Shown here in pieces: positions 1-8,583 of a stretch of 64,000 nucleotides of DNA. This stretch comes from Flagellimonas spongiicola (GTDB lineage Bacteria > Bacteroidota > Bacteroidia > Flavobacteriales > Flavobacteriaceae). The position numbers and the translations under genes are program-made. Numbering within the stretch: position 1 is the first letter of the stretch; every line of letters begins with the position of its first letter. The notes under the pieces are model-generated. The model did no database searches, was not told the origin of the DNA, and worked only from the letters and a program-made list of their open reading frames with translations. The DNA lies in assembly GCF_023502425.1 (NCBI RefSeq), contig NZ_JAMFMA010000004.1, positions 265,475 to 329,474 on the forward strand, given 5' to 3'.

Positions 1-118
1 GGTGATGGAACAGTCCGCTGCGCCAACAGAATTGAATAATATGATGTCCAATATTGAAAACAACGGTGCTCCTTGGCCCTACAATCAAATGGACAGGTTA
101 AATTGGGTAAACGAGTAA
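1..118 (+). CDS. C-terminal end of a (Fe-S)-binding oxidoreductase (partial)
   Basis: An open frame enters from the window edge (codons in phase from base 2) and stops with TAA at 116-118, 10 bases before the next gene. The visible 38 residues end in a segment with NNMMSNIENNG and PWPYNQMDRLNW. I recognise this as the tail of the roughly 440-residue 4Fe-4S dicluster protein that flavobacteria encode directly before a 260-residue cysteine-rich Fe-S protein, which is exactly what follows here. The pair resembles heterodisulfide-reductase/GlpC/LutAB-type electron-transfer subunits. The cluster-binding cysteines lie outside the window, so the call rests on this short tail and on the neighbour. 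Confidence 0.65.
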   Translation, partial: VMEQSAAPTELNNMMSNIENNGAPWPYNQMDRLNWVNE

Positions 119-128
119 TTTGTAAATT

Positions 129-914
129 ATGAGTGAAGCACTTAAGGTAAAAACCATGGAAGAATTTATGGCTGAGGGAAAACAGCCAGAGATTCTGTTT
201 TGGGTAGGTTCTGCAGGAAGTTATGATGATCGTGCAAAGAAGATTTCCAGAGCCTTCGTAAAAATCCTTAATCGGGCCAATGTTGATTTTGCCGTTTTAG
301 GATCTGAGGAAAGTTGTACAGGTGATGTGGCAAAAAGGGCTGGAAATGAATTTCTGTTCCAGATGCAGGCCATGATGAACATAGAAATCTTAAATGGATA
401 TGAAATTAAGCGTATCGTCACTTGTGACCCACATTCTTTTAATACACTTAAGAACGAATATCCAAGTTTAGGAGGTTCGTACCAAGTATTGCATCATACG
501 CAGTTCATCAAAGAACTGATAGAGCAAGGAAGGCTATCTTTTGAAGGCGGGATGTACAAGGATAAACGCATTACCTTCCATGACCCCTGTTATTTGGGCA
601 GGGCAAATTCTGAATTTGACGCGCCAAGAGAGGTGTTGAAGAAAACCAATGCTTCATTAGTGGAAATGAAACGAAGCAGAAAATCTGCCTTATGCTGTGG
701 TGCAGGTGGGGCGCAGATGTTCAAGGAACCGGAAAAAGGTGATATGGATATTAATGTTATGCGTACCAAAGATGCCTTGGAAACCAATCCGAATATAATA
801 GCTACCGGTTGTCCGTATTGCAACACAATGATGACAGATGGTATAAAGGCACATGAAAAAGAAGAATCGGTGAGCGTATTGGACGTTGCCGAGTTAATTG
901 CAAATTCATTATAA
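129..914 (+). CDS. Cysteine-rich (CCG-domain) Fe-S binding protein
   Basis: A 261-residue protein with two cysteine-rich CCG-type modules, as in heterodisulfide reductase subunit B and LutA/GlpC. Visible motifs are ESCTGD near residue 60, CDPHSFNT near 100, HDPCYLGR near 150, CCGAGG near 190 and GCPYCNTM near 226. Such modules usually hold a non-cubane 4Fe-4S cluster and pass electrons between a quinone or flavin partner and a substrate oxidoreductase. It has no signal peptide, so it is cytosolic or membrane-associated through a partner. It starts 10 bases after the upstream Fe-S gene and is presumably co-transcribed with it. The physiological substrate cannot be read from the sequence. Confidence 0.85.
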   Translation: MSEALKVKTMEEFMAEGKQPEILFWVGSAGSYDDRAKKISRAFVKILNRANVDFAVLGSEESCTGDVAKRAGNEFLFQMQAMMNIEILNGYEIKRIVTCDPHSFNTLKNEYPSLGGSYQVLHHTQFIKELIEQGRLSFEGGMYKDKRITFHDPCYLGRANSEFDAPREVLKKTNASLVEMKRSRKSALCCGAGGAQMFKEPEKGDMDINVMRTKDALETNPNIIATGCPYCNTMMTDGIKAHEKEESVSVLDVAELIANSL

Positions 915-915
915 C

Positions 916-1398
916 ATGCTAGCTGAATTTAATTCACTGCCAGATGCCGCAAGAATCTGGATCTATCAGTGCAATAGAAGTTTTTCTGAAAGTGAGCTAC
1001 AAGAAATAGAGCAAGCTACTGCTCAGTTTTTAAATGATTGGACTGCCCATGGCAGCGATTTAAAGGCAGGATTTGAAATTAAATACAAGCGATTTATTGT
1101 CATTGGATTGGATCAATCCCAAGCAAGCGCTTCCGGTTGTTCTATTGATGCATCAGTTCATTTCATCCAAACCTTGGAGCAAAAATACGAAGTCGAATTA
1201 ATGGATCGTATGAACGTTTCATTTAAGCAAGGGGAATTCATTGCGTATAAGCCATTAAAGGACTTCAAGAAAATGGCAAAAGCCAAATCGGTATCCAAGA
1301 ATACCATTGTTTTCAACAATTTAGTTGCCAACAAATTAGAGTACGATGAACATTGGGAAGTACCAGCTAGTGAGAGTTGGCACGCACGTTTTTTATAG
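916..1398 (+). CDS. Conserved Bacteroidota protein of unknown function
   Basis: A 160-residue protein. The frame can be extended back to a TTG at 898, inside the previous gene, but the ATG at 916 comes just after that gene's stop (912-914) and gives the expected N-terminus MLAEFNSLPDAARIW. Flavobacterial homologues are often labelled ABC transporter ATPase. I see no Walker A, signature or Walker B motif here, so that label is not supported. No signal peptide or membrane segment is visible, so it is probably a small cytosolic alpha/beta protein. It is next to the Fe-S pair in a likely operon, but I cannot assign a function. Confidence 0.75.
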   Translation: MLAEFNSLPDAARIWIYQCNRSFSESELQEIEQATAQFLNDWTAHGSDLKAGFEIKYKRFIVIGLDQSQASASGCSIDASVHFIQTLEQKYEVELMDRMNVSFKQGEFIAYKPLKDFKKMAKAKSVSKNTIVFNNLVANKLEYDEHWEVPASESWHARFL

Positions 1399-1490
1399 AA
1401 GAAATCCGTAAATTATCCCAATTTCAGTGCATTCTTCGATGAAATGCAATATTTTTATCAGCATTAAGTTCATGCCCTAGACAGTTACTT

Positions 1491-4406
1491 ATGCGGATAG
1501 ACTTTTACTTTTCCTTCTTCTTTTTGGTTTTCGTAAATGCAATTGGACAGCATAATCCTCTAATTGTTAATGATACCTTGGCCCAACAAAATTGGGTGGA
1601 TACGCAATATGAAAAAATGAGCATTGAGGAGCGTATAGGTCAATTGTTCATGGTCAATGTGGCTTCAAATCAAAGTAAATCTGCAACAGATGGGATTAAG
1701 GCACTAATTGAAAAACATCAAATAGGTGGTGTTATTTTTTCAACCGGTGGACCGCTGCGGCAAGCAAAGTTGACCAATGCGTATCAAGCTGTTTCCAAAA
1801 CCCCTTTGATGGTGGGGATGGACGCTGAATGGGGCTTGGCCATGCGTTTGGATTCTACCTACGCCTTTCCTTGGAATATGACACTTGGTGCAATTCAGGA
1901 TAGTAGCATAGTTGAGAAAATTGGTTTCCAGGTTGGAAAACACGCAAAACGCCTAGGGGTTCATATCAATTTTGCACCGGATTTGGATGTCAACAATAAT
2001 CCACAGAACCCGATAATAGGCAATCGCTCCTTTGGAGAAGACCCAGTTAATGTAGCCCAAAAAGGAATTGCCTTCATGACGGGAATGGAACGCGCCGGTG
2101 TTCTTTCCTGTGGTAAGCATTTCCCAGGTCATGGAGATACAGCCACAGATTCACACCATGCGCTTCCAGTGATAACATCCACTAGGGAACGATTGGATTC
2201 CATTGAGCTAGTACCTTTTAAAACATTGATCAATAAAGGTCTTAGTTCTGTAATGGTGGCCCATTTAGATGTTCCCAATGTGGAATTCCTTCGAAAAGGC
2301 CTTCCATCAACACTATCAGATCAAGTGGTGACAGGCTTGCTAAAAGACGATTTGGGATTCAACGGTTTGGTAATAACCGATGCACTTAATATGCGTGCGG
2401 TATCTGAATTTGCTCCGCAGGGGGAAGTAGAATTGAATGCTTTTTTAGCGGGAAATGATTTGCTCCTGATGCCAGAAAATGTATTGAAAGCAAAGGAGAA
2501 ATTTATAGCGGCTTATAACTCTGGAATAATTACAGAGAACAGATTGTCAAGTTCGGTAAAAAAAATACTTCAAGCCAAATACAAAGTTGGACTGCATAAC
2601 TATAAACCTGTACAATTGGAACAGTTGTATGAGGATCTAAATGCAGTTCAAAATGATGTTTTGTATGAAGAGGCCATGGAAAACGCCATTACGGTTGTGA
2701 AAAATAACTTTTCCTTAATGCCAATTAAAAAGTTGGAAAATAAGCGAATAGCATACGTGCATTTTGGAGACGACTCGGGTGATGCCTTTTTAAAGACACT
2801 GAATAATTTTGTGGATGTAACGGAAATCAAAGCCAATGATATGGCTGGTTATCGAACGGGTTTATCCAAATACAACCTTGTGATCATTGGTTTCCATAAA
2901 AATAATGCCACACCTTGGAAATCATATAAGTTCACTAAAAATGAACGCTTTTGGATCCAGGAAATTTCAAGAATGCGAACCAGTAATACCATTCTTGCTT
3001 TGTTCGCAAAACCCTATGCGCTATTGGATATGCCTGATTTTAAAACCATCGATGGGTTGGTAGTTGGCTATCAAAATAGTCAAATCGCCCAAGAGAACGT
3101 GGCTGAGGCCATTTTTGGGGCCATTGGTGCCAATGGAAAACTACCCGTTTCAGCACATCCTGAATTTCCTGTGAATTCGGGTCTCCAGTTAAAACCATTG
3201 ATGCGTTTGGGTTATTCCATCCCAGAACGTGTTGGAATTAGTTCAGGTAAACTTGCTGCAGTTGATAGTTTGGTTAAAGCTGGACTGGATTCGTTGATGT
3301 ATCCTGGGGCTCAAGTGCTGATCGCTAAAAAGGGGAAAGTCATTTACAATAAGAATTTTGGAAGGCCTACATATCAATCCAGCAACAATATAGATGAAAA
3401 CAATATCTATGATTTGGCTTCTTTGACCAAGATACTATCAACCTTGCCGTTGATAATGAAAATGGAAGAAGAGGGTAAAATCGCCTTGAACAATACCTTC
3501 ATGGAATTAGTTCCTGAATACGAAGAAACGGAGTTAAAAGATGTAACCGTATTAAAAGCTTTGTCCCATTACGGCAGACTGCCTGCTTGGATAGCCTTTT
3601 ACATCGATACTTTGACCAAAAACCGTAAACCTTCCCCGGATTTTTATCGCAGTAGCCCAATGGAGGGCTATTCCTATAAGGTTGCTGAGAACCTATACTT
3701 AACGGATGCTTATAAGGATTCCATTTACAATCGAATTGGTAGACAGGAATTGAAATCCAATCGATATAGGTATAGTGATGTGGCCTATTATGTCTTCAAA
3801 AAATATATTGAGGAAACGTATGGTGAATCGCTTGATAAACTTGCGAATCAATTTATGTATGCCCCAATGGGGTTGCAACACACCTCTTTTAATCCCTTGG
3901 AAAAATTTGAAAAAGAAGAAATTGTACCAACTGAGGAAGACAATTATTACAGATATCAAACAATACAAGGGTATGTTCACGACATGGGAGCGGCAATGCA
4001 AGGTGGTGTAGGCGGTCATGCGGGTTTGTTTAGTAACGCCAATGACGTTGCCAAGATTATGCAAATGTATTTACAAGGCGGTGTGTATGGCGGTGTTCGG
4101 TTCTTGAATGAGCGAACCATAAGAAAATTCAACACCTGCTATTTCTGCCACAAAGATGTGCGTAGGGGTGTGGGCTTCGATAAGCCCCAATTAAAGGAAA
4201 AGGGCCCAACTTGTGGGTGTGTATCTAGAAAAAGTTTTGGACATAGCGGCTTTACAGGGACTTATACATGGGCGGACCCTGATGAAGAGTTGGTATATGT
4301 CTTTTTATCCAACCGTACGTATCCAAGTGCCTCCAATACTTTGTTGGTGAAATCTGGTTTACGGACACGAATCCAGCAAGCTATTTATGATTCCATTATA
4401 AATTAG
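1491..4406 (+). CDS. Exported GH3 beta-N-acetylhexosaminidase-like / serine hydrolase fusion
   Basis: A 971-residue exported protein with an N-terminal hydrophobic signal (about residues 1-20). Residues 30-380 form a NagZ-like family-3 glycoside hydrolase domain: KHFPGHGDTATDSHH begins at K209, and D297 in ITDALNM is the expected nucleophile. Residues 390-570 look like a GH3 C-terminal sandwich. Residues 580-960 form a class-C beta-lactamase/transpeptidase-like domain with S644-L-T-K647 (SxxK), Y761-S-D (in the YxN position) and H918-S-G (in the KTG position). The fusion is common in Bacteroidota and is inferred to trim peptidoglycan or muropeptides in the periplasm. The hexosaminidase activity is from family knowledge; the specificity of the serine hydrolase half is unknown. 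Confidence 0.88.
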   Translation: MRIDFYFSFFFLVFVNAIGQHNPLIVNDTLAQQNWVDTQYEKMSIEERIGQLFMVNVASNQSKSATDGIKALIEKHQIGGVIFSTGGPLRQAKLTNAYQAVSKTPLMVGMDAEWGLAMRLDSTYAFPWNMTLGAIQDSSIVEKIGFQVGKHAKRLGVHINFAPDLDVNNNPQNPIIGNRSFGEDPVNVAQKGIAFMTGMERAGVLSCGKHFPGHGDTATDSHHALPVITSTRERLDSIELVPFKTLINKGLSSVMVAHLDVPNVEFLRKGLPSTLSDQVVTGLLKDDLGFNGLVITDALNMRAVSEFAPQGEVELNAFLAGNDLLLMPENVLKAKEKFIAAYNSGIITENRLSSSVKKILQAKYKVGLHNYKPVQLEQLYEDLNAVQNDVLYEEAMENAITVVKNNFSLMPIKKLENKRIAYVHFGDDSGDAFLKTLNNFVDVTEIKANDMAGYRTGLSKYNLVIIGFHKNNATPWKSYKFTKNERFWIQEISRMRTSNTILALFAKPYALLDMPDFKTIDGLVVGYQNSQIAQENVAEAIFGAIGANGKLPVSAHPEFPVNSGLQLKPLMRLGYSIPERVGISSGKLAAVDSLVKAGLDSLMYPGAQVLIAKKGKVIYNKNFGRPTYQSSNNIDENNIYDLASLTKILSTLPLIMKMEEEGKIALNNTFMELVPEYEETELKDVTVLKALSHYGRLPAWIAFYIDTLTKNRKPSPDFYRSSPMEGYSYKVAENLYLTDAYKDSIYNRIGRQELKSNRYRYSDVAYYVFKKYIEETYGESLDKLANQFMYAPMGLQHTSFNPLEKFEKEEIVPTEEDNYYRYQTIQGYVHDMGAAMQGGVGGHAGLFSNANDVAKIMQMYLQGGVYGGVRFLNERTIRKFNTCYFCHKDVRRGVGFDKPQLKEKGPTCGCVSRKSFGHSGFTGTYTWADPDEELVYVFLSNRTYPSASNTLLVKSGLRTRIQQAIYDSIIN

Positions 4407-4422
4407 AATGTAAATATTGCCT

Positions 4423-4430
4423 TAGTTTTG
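4423..4430 (+). promoter_or_regulatory. Possible -7 box (TAGTTTTG) before bshA
   Basis: TAGTTTTG matches the Bacteroidota -7 consensus TAnnTTTG and ends 5 bases before the bshA ATG. If used, transcription would begin at or beside the start codon, giving a leaderless message. I see no good TTTG -33 partner at the usual distance, so this could be chance in AT-rich DNA. Confidence 0.3.
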
Positions 4431-4435
4431 TTACT

Positions 4436-5578
4436 ATGAAGATTGCAATTGTATGTTACCCCACATTTGGTGGAAGTGGCGTAGTGGCTACGGAGTTGGG
4501 CATAGCATTGGCCGAGCGTGGACACGAAATCCATTTTATCACTTATAAACAGCCCGTTCGTTTAGAACTTTTGGGCAACAATATCCATTTTCACGAGGTG
4601 CATGTGCCAGAATATGCGCTTTTTCACTATCAGCCTTACGAATTGGCCTTATCCAGTAAACTAGTGGATACCGTCAAGTTTTATGGCATAGAATTGCTGC
4701 ATGTTCATTATGCAATTCCTCATGCATATGCAGGTTATATGGCCAAGAAAATGCTACAGGAAGAAGGGATTTTCATTCCAATGATAACCACATTACATGG
4801 AACGGACATTACCTTGGTAGGAAAGCATCCATTTTATAAACCGGCAGTTACCTTCAGTATCAATAAATCCGATGTGGTGACCTCGGTATCCGATGCGTTG
4901 AAAAAGAGCACCTTGGAAACCTTTGCCATTGAAAAGGAAATTGAAGTGATTCCTAACTTTATCGATACTTCAAAATACAAGCAGGATTATACCGATTGTC
5001 AACGTTCGTTAATGGCCAACGATGATGAACGGATAATTACCCACATCAGTAATTTTAGAAAAGTTAAACGTATACCGGATGTAATCAGTGTTTTTCATAA
5101 AATTCAGAAAGAAATTCCAGCAAAGCTGATAATGGTAGGCGAGGGGCCGGAAAAGGAATTTGCAGAACAACAGTGTGATGATTTAGGCATAAAGGAAAAG
5201 GTGGTATTTTTAGGAAATAGTACCGAAATTGACCGCATTTTATGTTTTTCAGATTTATTCCTTTTACCATCAGAATCTGAAAGCTTTGGTTTAGCCGCTT
5301 TGGAAGCTATGATTAATAAAGTAGCAGTTATATCCAGTAATACGGGCGGTATACCTGAGGTAAATAAGCAAGGTGTTTCAGGTTACCTAGCAGATGTAGG
5401 TGATGTTGATGAAATGGCGGAAAAGGCCTTGGAAATCCTTAAAAAGGATGAAATTTTAGAGAAATTCAAGGAAAATGCCTTCAAAATGGCTTCAAAATAT
5501 GATATTTTAAATATTTTACCCATGTATGAGGAAATTTATGAAAAGGCTTTTAAATACCGATTTAAAAACACCTATTGA
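4436..5578 (+). CDS. bshA: N-acetyl-alpha-D-glucosaminyl L-malate synthase
   Basis: A 380-residue GT4-family retaining glycosyltransferase that joins GlcNAc from UDP-GlcNAc to L-malate, the first step of bacillithiol synthesis in the cytosol. The N-terminus MKIAIVCYPTFGGSGVVATE with its GGSG loop is typical of BshA. The GT4 EX7E motif is E282 to E290 inside SESESFGLAALEAM. The length fits the family. It lies 29 bases after the GH3 fusion gene and 3 bases before the PrcB-like gene. No other bacillithiol genes (bshB, bshC) are in the window. Confidence 0.93.
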   Translation: MKIAIVCYPTFGGSGVVATELGIALAERGHEIHFITYKQPVRLELLGNNIHFHEVHVPEYALFHYQPYELALSSKLVDTVKFYGIELLHVHYAIPHAYAGYMAKKMLQEEGIFIPMITTLHGTDITLVGKHPFYKPAVTFSINKSDVVTSVSDALKKSTLETFAIEKEIEVIPNFIDTSKYKQDYTDCQRSLMANDDERIITHISNFRKVKRIPDVISVFHKIQKEIPAKLIMVGEGPEKEFAEQQCDDLGIKEKVVFLGNSTEIDRILCFSDLFLLPSESESFGLAALEAMINKVAVISSNTGGIPEVNKQGVSGYLADVGDVDEMAEKALEILKKDEILEKFKENAFKMASKYDILNILPMYEEIYEKAFKYRFKNTY

Positions 5579-5581
5579 TTC

Positions 5582-6025
5582 ATGAAATATATTTTCCTTT
5601 TGGTTATCGTAACAATGGTTTCTTGTAAGGCCCAGAAGGAAAACAAGGCACAGGAATCATCAGATTTTGTGTTATTGGCCAAAGATGACTATAGCGGAAT
5701 ACAGGAATATGAAATTGGGATCATCAGGGATCAAAAATCACTCAATAAATTCTATTCCCGTGTAAATAAAACACGAAAACCAGGTCTACCGGTACCTATC
5801 GTTGATTTTTCAAAAGAAATGCTAATTGTTGTATGTATGGGCGGGAGGTTTGGTGATCCAAAACTAGCCATCACTGAAGAATCAGATAGCGAAATGAATG
5901 TGGCGTTGCAGTTGGAACCTTTTCCAAAAAGTGATGTCACGACTACGGTTATAACCAGTCCATTTTATCTTTATAAAACTGCGTTGACCGCAAAGAAGGT
6001 TAGCGTTAACAAGGAAGGCTGGTAG
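5582..6025 (+). CDS. PrcB-family lipoprotein
   Basis: A 147-residue protein with a short N-terminal hydrophobic stretch ending in VSCKAQ, a lipobox-like site with Cys16 as the likely lipidated residue. The C-terminal half, with FSKEMLIVVCMGGR and the final hydrophobic strands, resembles the PrcB C-terminal domain first described in the Treponema dentilisin protease complex. It probably sits in the periplasm or on the outer membrane as an accessory protein. It begins 3 bases after the bshA stop, so it is likely co-transcribed. No protease partner is next to it, so the role is unknown. Confidence 0.65.
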   Translation: MKYIFLLVIVTMVSCKAQKENKAQESSDFVLLAKDDYSGIQEYEIGIIRDQKSLNKFYSRVNKTRKPGLPVPIVDFSKEMLIVVCMGGRFGDPKLAITEESDSEMNVALQLEPFPKSDVTTTVITSPFYLYKTALTAKKVSVNKEGW

Positions 6026-6110
6026 GTTGTCGGAGATTTCTACACTTCATCTTATTATCGAAAATTAAGACTCTTTACAGTACAAAGAAGGTATTTGTTA
6101 TAAGTTGACT

Positions 6111-6118
6111 TAACTTTG
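6111..6118 (+). promoter_or_regulatory. -7 promoter box (TAACTTTG) for the OmpA-family gene
   Basis: TAACTTTG is an exact TAnnTTTG match 26 bases before the ATG at 6145, implying a leader of about 20 nt. A TTTG lies upstream but only 13 bases away, shorter than the usual 17-23 base spacing, so the -33 element is uncertain. Confidence 0.5.
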
Positions 6119-6144
6119 TCCATTGAAACCTCAAATTCTGAATA

Positions 6145-7326
6145 ATGAATACTTCAAGACCTATCCTACCGCTTGTATTCTGCCTTTTGCTTAGTTGGGC
6201 ATATGGACAGGAAACACCAGAGCTTACTGCAAAAGACAGTATTGTAAAAAAATCATGGATTGTCACTTTAGGAACCAATTTCGTTGATGATTCTGGTGAT
6301 GAATTTGGTAACCTTTTTGATATACAAGATGGCTGGAATGCAGTTCCTTACCCTTCAAGATTGAGTATAGGCCATTATTTTGAAAGTGGCCTAGGACTTG
6401 AAGCAATTGCAAGTTATAACAGATACAAGGAAGGGAATATTATTGATAATGTTCCAATTACTGAAGATGTTTCATATATGGGACTTGACTTTAGGGTCAG
6501 CTATGATTTAAACATGATTCTTGGTGAAACGGGATTTTTTGACCCATATGTTGGAATAGGGGTTGGTTACACTGATGCTAACAATCAAGGCAGAGGAACA
6601 TACAATGCTGTAGTTGGTTTTAGAACTTGGTTCTCTGACCGTTGGGGGTTGGATTTCAATTCGACCGGTAAATGGACCATGAATACAGATAACTCTTCTA
6701 ACCACATTCAACATGGATTGGGATTGGCTTACCGTTTTGGAATTGAAAAAGGACTATCTAAGAAAGGAGAAGAGAAAAAGGCCTTATTGGATGAGCTTGC
6801 CAAAGAACAGCAACGTATTCAAGATTCGATAGCTGCAAAGGAGAAAGCTGACGAGGAAGCAAGATTGCTAGCAGAACGTTTGCAACGGGAAAAGGAAGCA
6901 GCTGAATTAGCCGCGGCAGAAAAGGCTAGGCGTGATGCAGAAGAAGCTCGTAGAGCAAAAATCTCAAGTGAAATTGATGGATTAGGCAAAGTATATTTTA
7001 GACTTAACTCTTCTTATCTATCTGTTGCGGATAAACAAAATTTAGACAAATTGGTAGATATACTTAACTCCAATCCAACCTTGATTATTAAAATTGGAGG
7101 GCATACGGACTCAAGAGGAAGTAGCAAATACAATCAATGGCTGTCGGAGCGACGAGCAAAGCGCACATTGGATTATGTGCTAGCCAAAGGTATTCCAGAG
7201 GATCGTATTAGTGTGGAAGGATTTGGTGAAACACAACTAACCAATGAATGTGCAGATGGTGTGTCGTGTTCAGAAGCCAAGCACGCAAAGAACCGTAGAT
7301 CTGCCTTTGAAATCGTACAGTATTAA
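6145..7326 (+). CDS. OmpA-family outer membrane protein
   Basis: A 393-residue protein. It has a signal peptide (residues 1-21, ending SWAYG), then an aromatic-rich stretch (about 30-205) with alternating residues typical of an eight-stranded outer-membrane barrel. A charged Lys/Glu/Ala coiled-coil linker (about 210-275) follows, then a C-terminal OmpA/MotB peptidoglycan-binding domain (about 280-393). The binding motif appears as GGHTDSRGS and the conserved arginine as NRRSAFE. Family knowledge says such proteins tie the outer membrane to peptidoglycan. It has its own likely promoter and is followed by a hairpin terminator shared with the convergent gene. Confidence 0.9.
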   Translation: MNTSRPILPLVFCLLLSWAYGQETPELTAKDSIVKKSWIVTLGTNFVDDSGDEFGNLFDIQDGWNAVPYPSRLSIGHYFESGLGLEAIASYNRYKEGNIIDNVPITEDVSYMGLDFRVSYDLNMILGETGFFDPYVGIGVGYTDANNQGRGTYNAVVGFRTWFSDRWGLDFNSTGKWTMNTDNSSNHIQHGLGLAYRFGIEKGLSKKGEEKKALLDELAKEQQRIQDSIAAKEKADEEARLLAERLQREKEAAELAAAEKARRDAEEARRAKISSEIDGLGKVYFRLNSSYLSVADKQNLDKLVDILNSNPTLIIKIGGHTDSRGSSKYNQWLSERRAKRTLDYVLAKGIPEDRISVEGFGETQLTNECADGVSCSEAKHAKNRRSAFEIVQY

Positions 7327-7362
7327 ATTACAGAATTCTAGGAATATAAATTAAGTATGGTT

Positions 7363-7405
7363 AAAATGGTGGTATGAAGCTTTTAAGCTGATTACCGCCA
7401 TTTTT
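7363..7405. terminator. Bidirectional hairpin terminator
   Basis: AAAATGGTGGTA (7363-7374) pairs with TACCGCCATTTT (7393-7404), with one G-U pair. The 18-base loop can pair further through AGCTT/AAGCT. The right arm runs into a T tract on the plus strand and the left arm gives a T tract on the minus strand, so it can end both the OmpA gene and the convergent gene, whose stop codon it overlaps. Confidence 0.7.
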
Positions 7406-8576
7406 ATTTAAACACCAATAGGGTTTGTTTGGAACTTCCCTTAATCAAATATTCGTTAGTGGAGGAATTACTTTGCCACAGTTGGATTTCAGAAACTTTA
7501 TCCACGTTGGTATATGCAAAATCATAGATATATTTCCGTAGATTCTTGCATTCGGAACTTGCTATATCGTATAATTTGTATTCGCTAGCTTCCAAATGAT
7601 TTTCTACACTGGTTAGTTGCACATCTTTCTCAATAGAATTATCAGATATACGATTACGTGAGGCTTTGGATTTTAGTCCATAAATCAATTCATTGATTTT
7701 TTTTCTTTTTAGGTATTCCTTTAGCTTAACACGACTTAATTCAACCCTTGCAACTAGTTGGTTGAATATGGATTCATTTTTAAATACAATATGGTGTTCG
7801 TATTGATAAATGTTGTTACTCCATCTTCTCTTGTAGTCCATACCTCCAACACCCATTTCGTAAATACAGAACTTATTGGAGATACACCATTCCAATTGTT
7901 TGTAGATTTCCACGTGGCCCAGTCCAAACTTTGCATAGTCTATATCGTAAGAGGATATGGCACTGAAAAGAATTTTATCGAAATGATAATTTAAGGAAAT
8001 CTGTATGGGTTTGTCTCCATCATATATCACAAACAGTGAAGCTTTTTTATGTAGTATCCGCTGGTACATTTCTGTACTCAAGTCTTCCCATCGATAAAAA
8101 TCCTTATGGGTTTCTTGTCGCTGCCCAAATCGATCAACGATCATTCCATGTAAGGCAGACATTATAAATTCATATTGCTTACGTTCCATCTCACCAAAAT
8201 AAAGCTTGTAGGAAATGGGAAAGCAATGTTCAAGTCTATTCACATACCTTCTAATGATGCTTCTATACTTGGATTTAAACTGGGCTTGTAGGTAGGCATC
8301 AATGGATTCGAATCCATCTAAATGGATAGCATATCCCCAATTGAAATGCTTAATTACCTTTCTACTCCAATTATTGGGATTACCCATCTTCAAGTTAATA
8401 TACTCAGGGACTAACCGGAGTGAATAGATGGATGAACTAGAATCATCTGAGTAATTGGAAGCATCATTGCGTAATATATTGTTAAAATATGAAGTGCTCT
8501 CAAAAAGTGAGGGAACGCTATTCTCCTCCATCAGACTTGTAAAGAATTCTATATGTGTTTTTTTAGGAAACCCCAT
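7404..8576 (-). CDS. FemAB/Acetyltransf_6-like transferase, paralogue 1 (last in the array)
   Basis: A 390-residue soluble protein. The frame extends back to 8624 but would then overlap the upstream gene by 41 bases. The ATG at 8576 lies 7 bases after that gene's stop and gives an N-terminus aligned with its neighbours. The central region has the array signature: SLFVIYDGDKPIQISLNY, then an xYDIDYAKFGLG block, an EW pair and YKRRW at about residues 248-252. These match the double-GNAT fold of BioF2-like/Acetyltransf_6 and FemAB enzymes, which use acyl-CoA or aminoacyl-tRNA. A roughly 70-residue C-terminal extension is shared with two sister genes. The donor and acceptor are unknown; the polysaccharide cluster suggests a glycan acceptor. 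Confidence 0.7.
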   Translation of the reverse strand: MGFPKKTHIEFFTSLMEENSVPSLFESTSYFNNILRNDASNYSDDSSSSIYSLRLVPEYINLKMGNPNNWSRKVIKHFNWGYAIHLDGFESIDAYLQAQFKSKYRSIIRRYVNRLEHCFPISYKLYFGEMERKQYEFIMSALHGMIVDRFGQRQETHKDFYRWEDLSTEMYQRILHKKASLFVIYDGDKPIQISLNYHFDKILFSAISSYDIDYAKFGLGHVEIYKQLEWCISNKFCIYEMGVGGMDYKRRWSNNIYQYEHHIVFKNESIFNQLVARVELSRVKLKEYLKRKKINELIYGLKSKASRNRISDNSIEKDVQLTSVENHLEASEYKLYDIASSECKNLRKYIYDFAYTNVDKVSEIQLWQSNSSTNEYLIKGSSKQTLLVFK

Positions 8577-8583
8577 TAACTTA

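Noticed and set aside
916..1398. ABC transporter ATPase label for the small conserved protein
   Set aside because: No Walker A, Walker B or ABC signature motif is present in the 160 residues, so I kept it as unknown.
3699..4064. 121-residue minus-strand frame inside the GH3/serine hydrolase gene
   Set aside because: It overlaps the catalytic part of a well-supported gene, has no motif, and would have no room for its own promoter.
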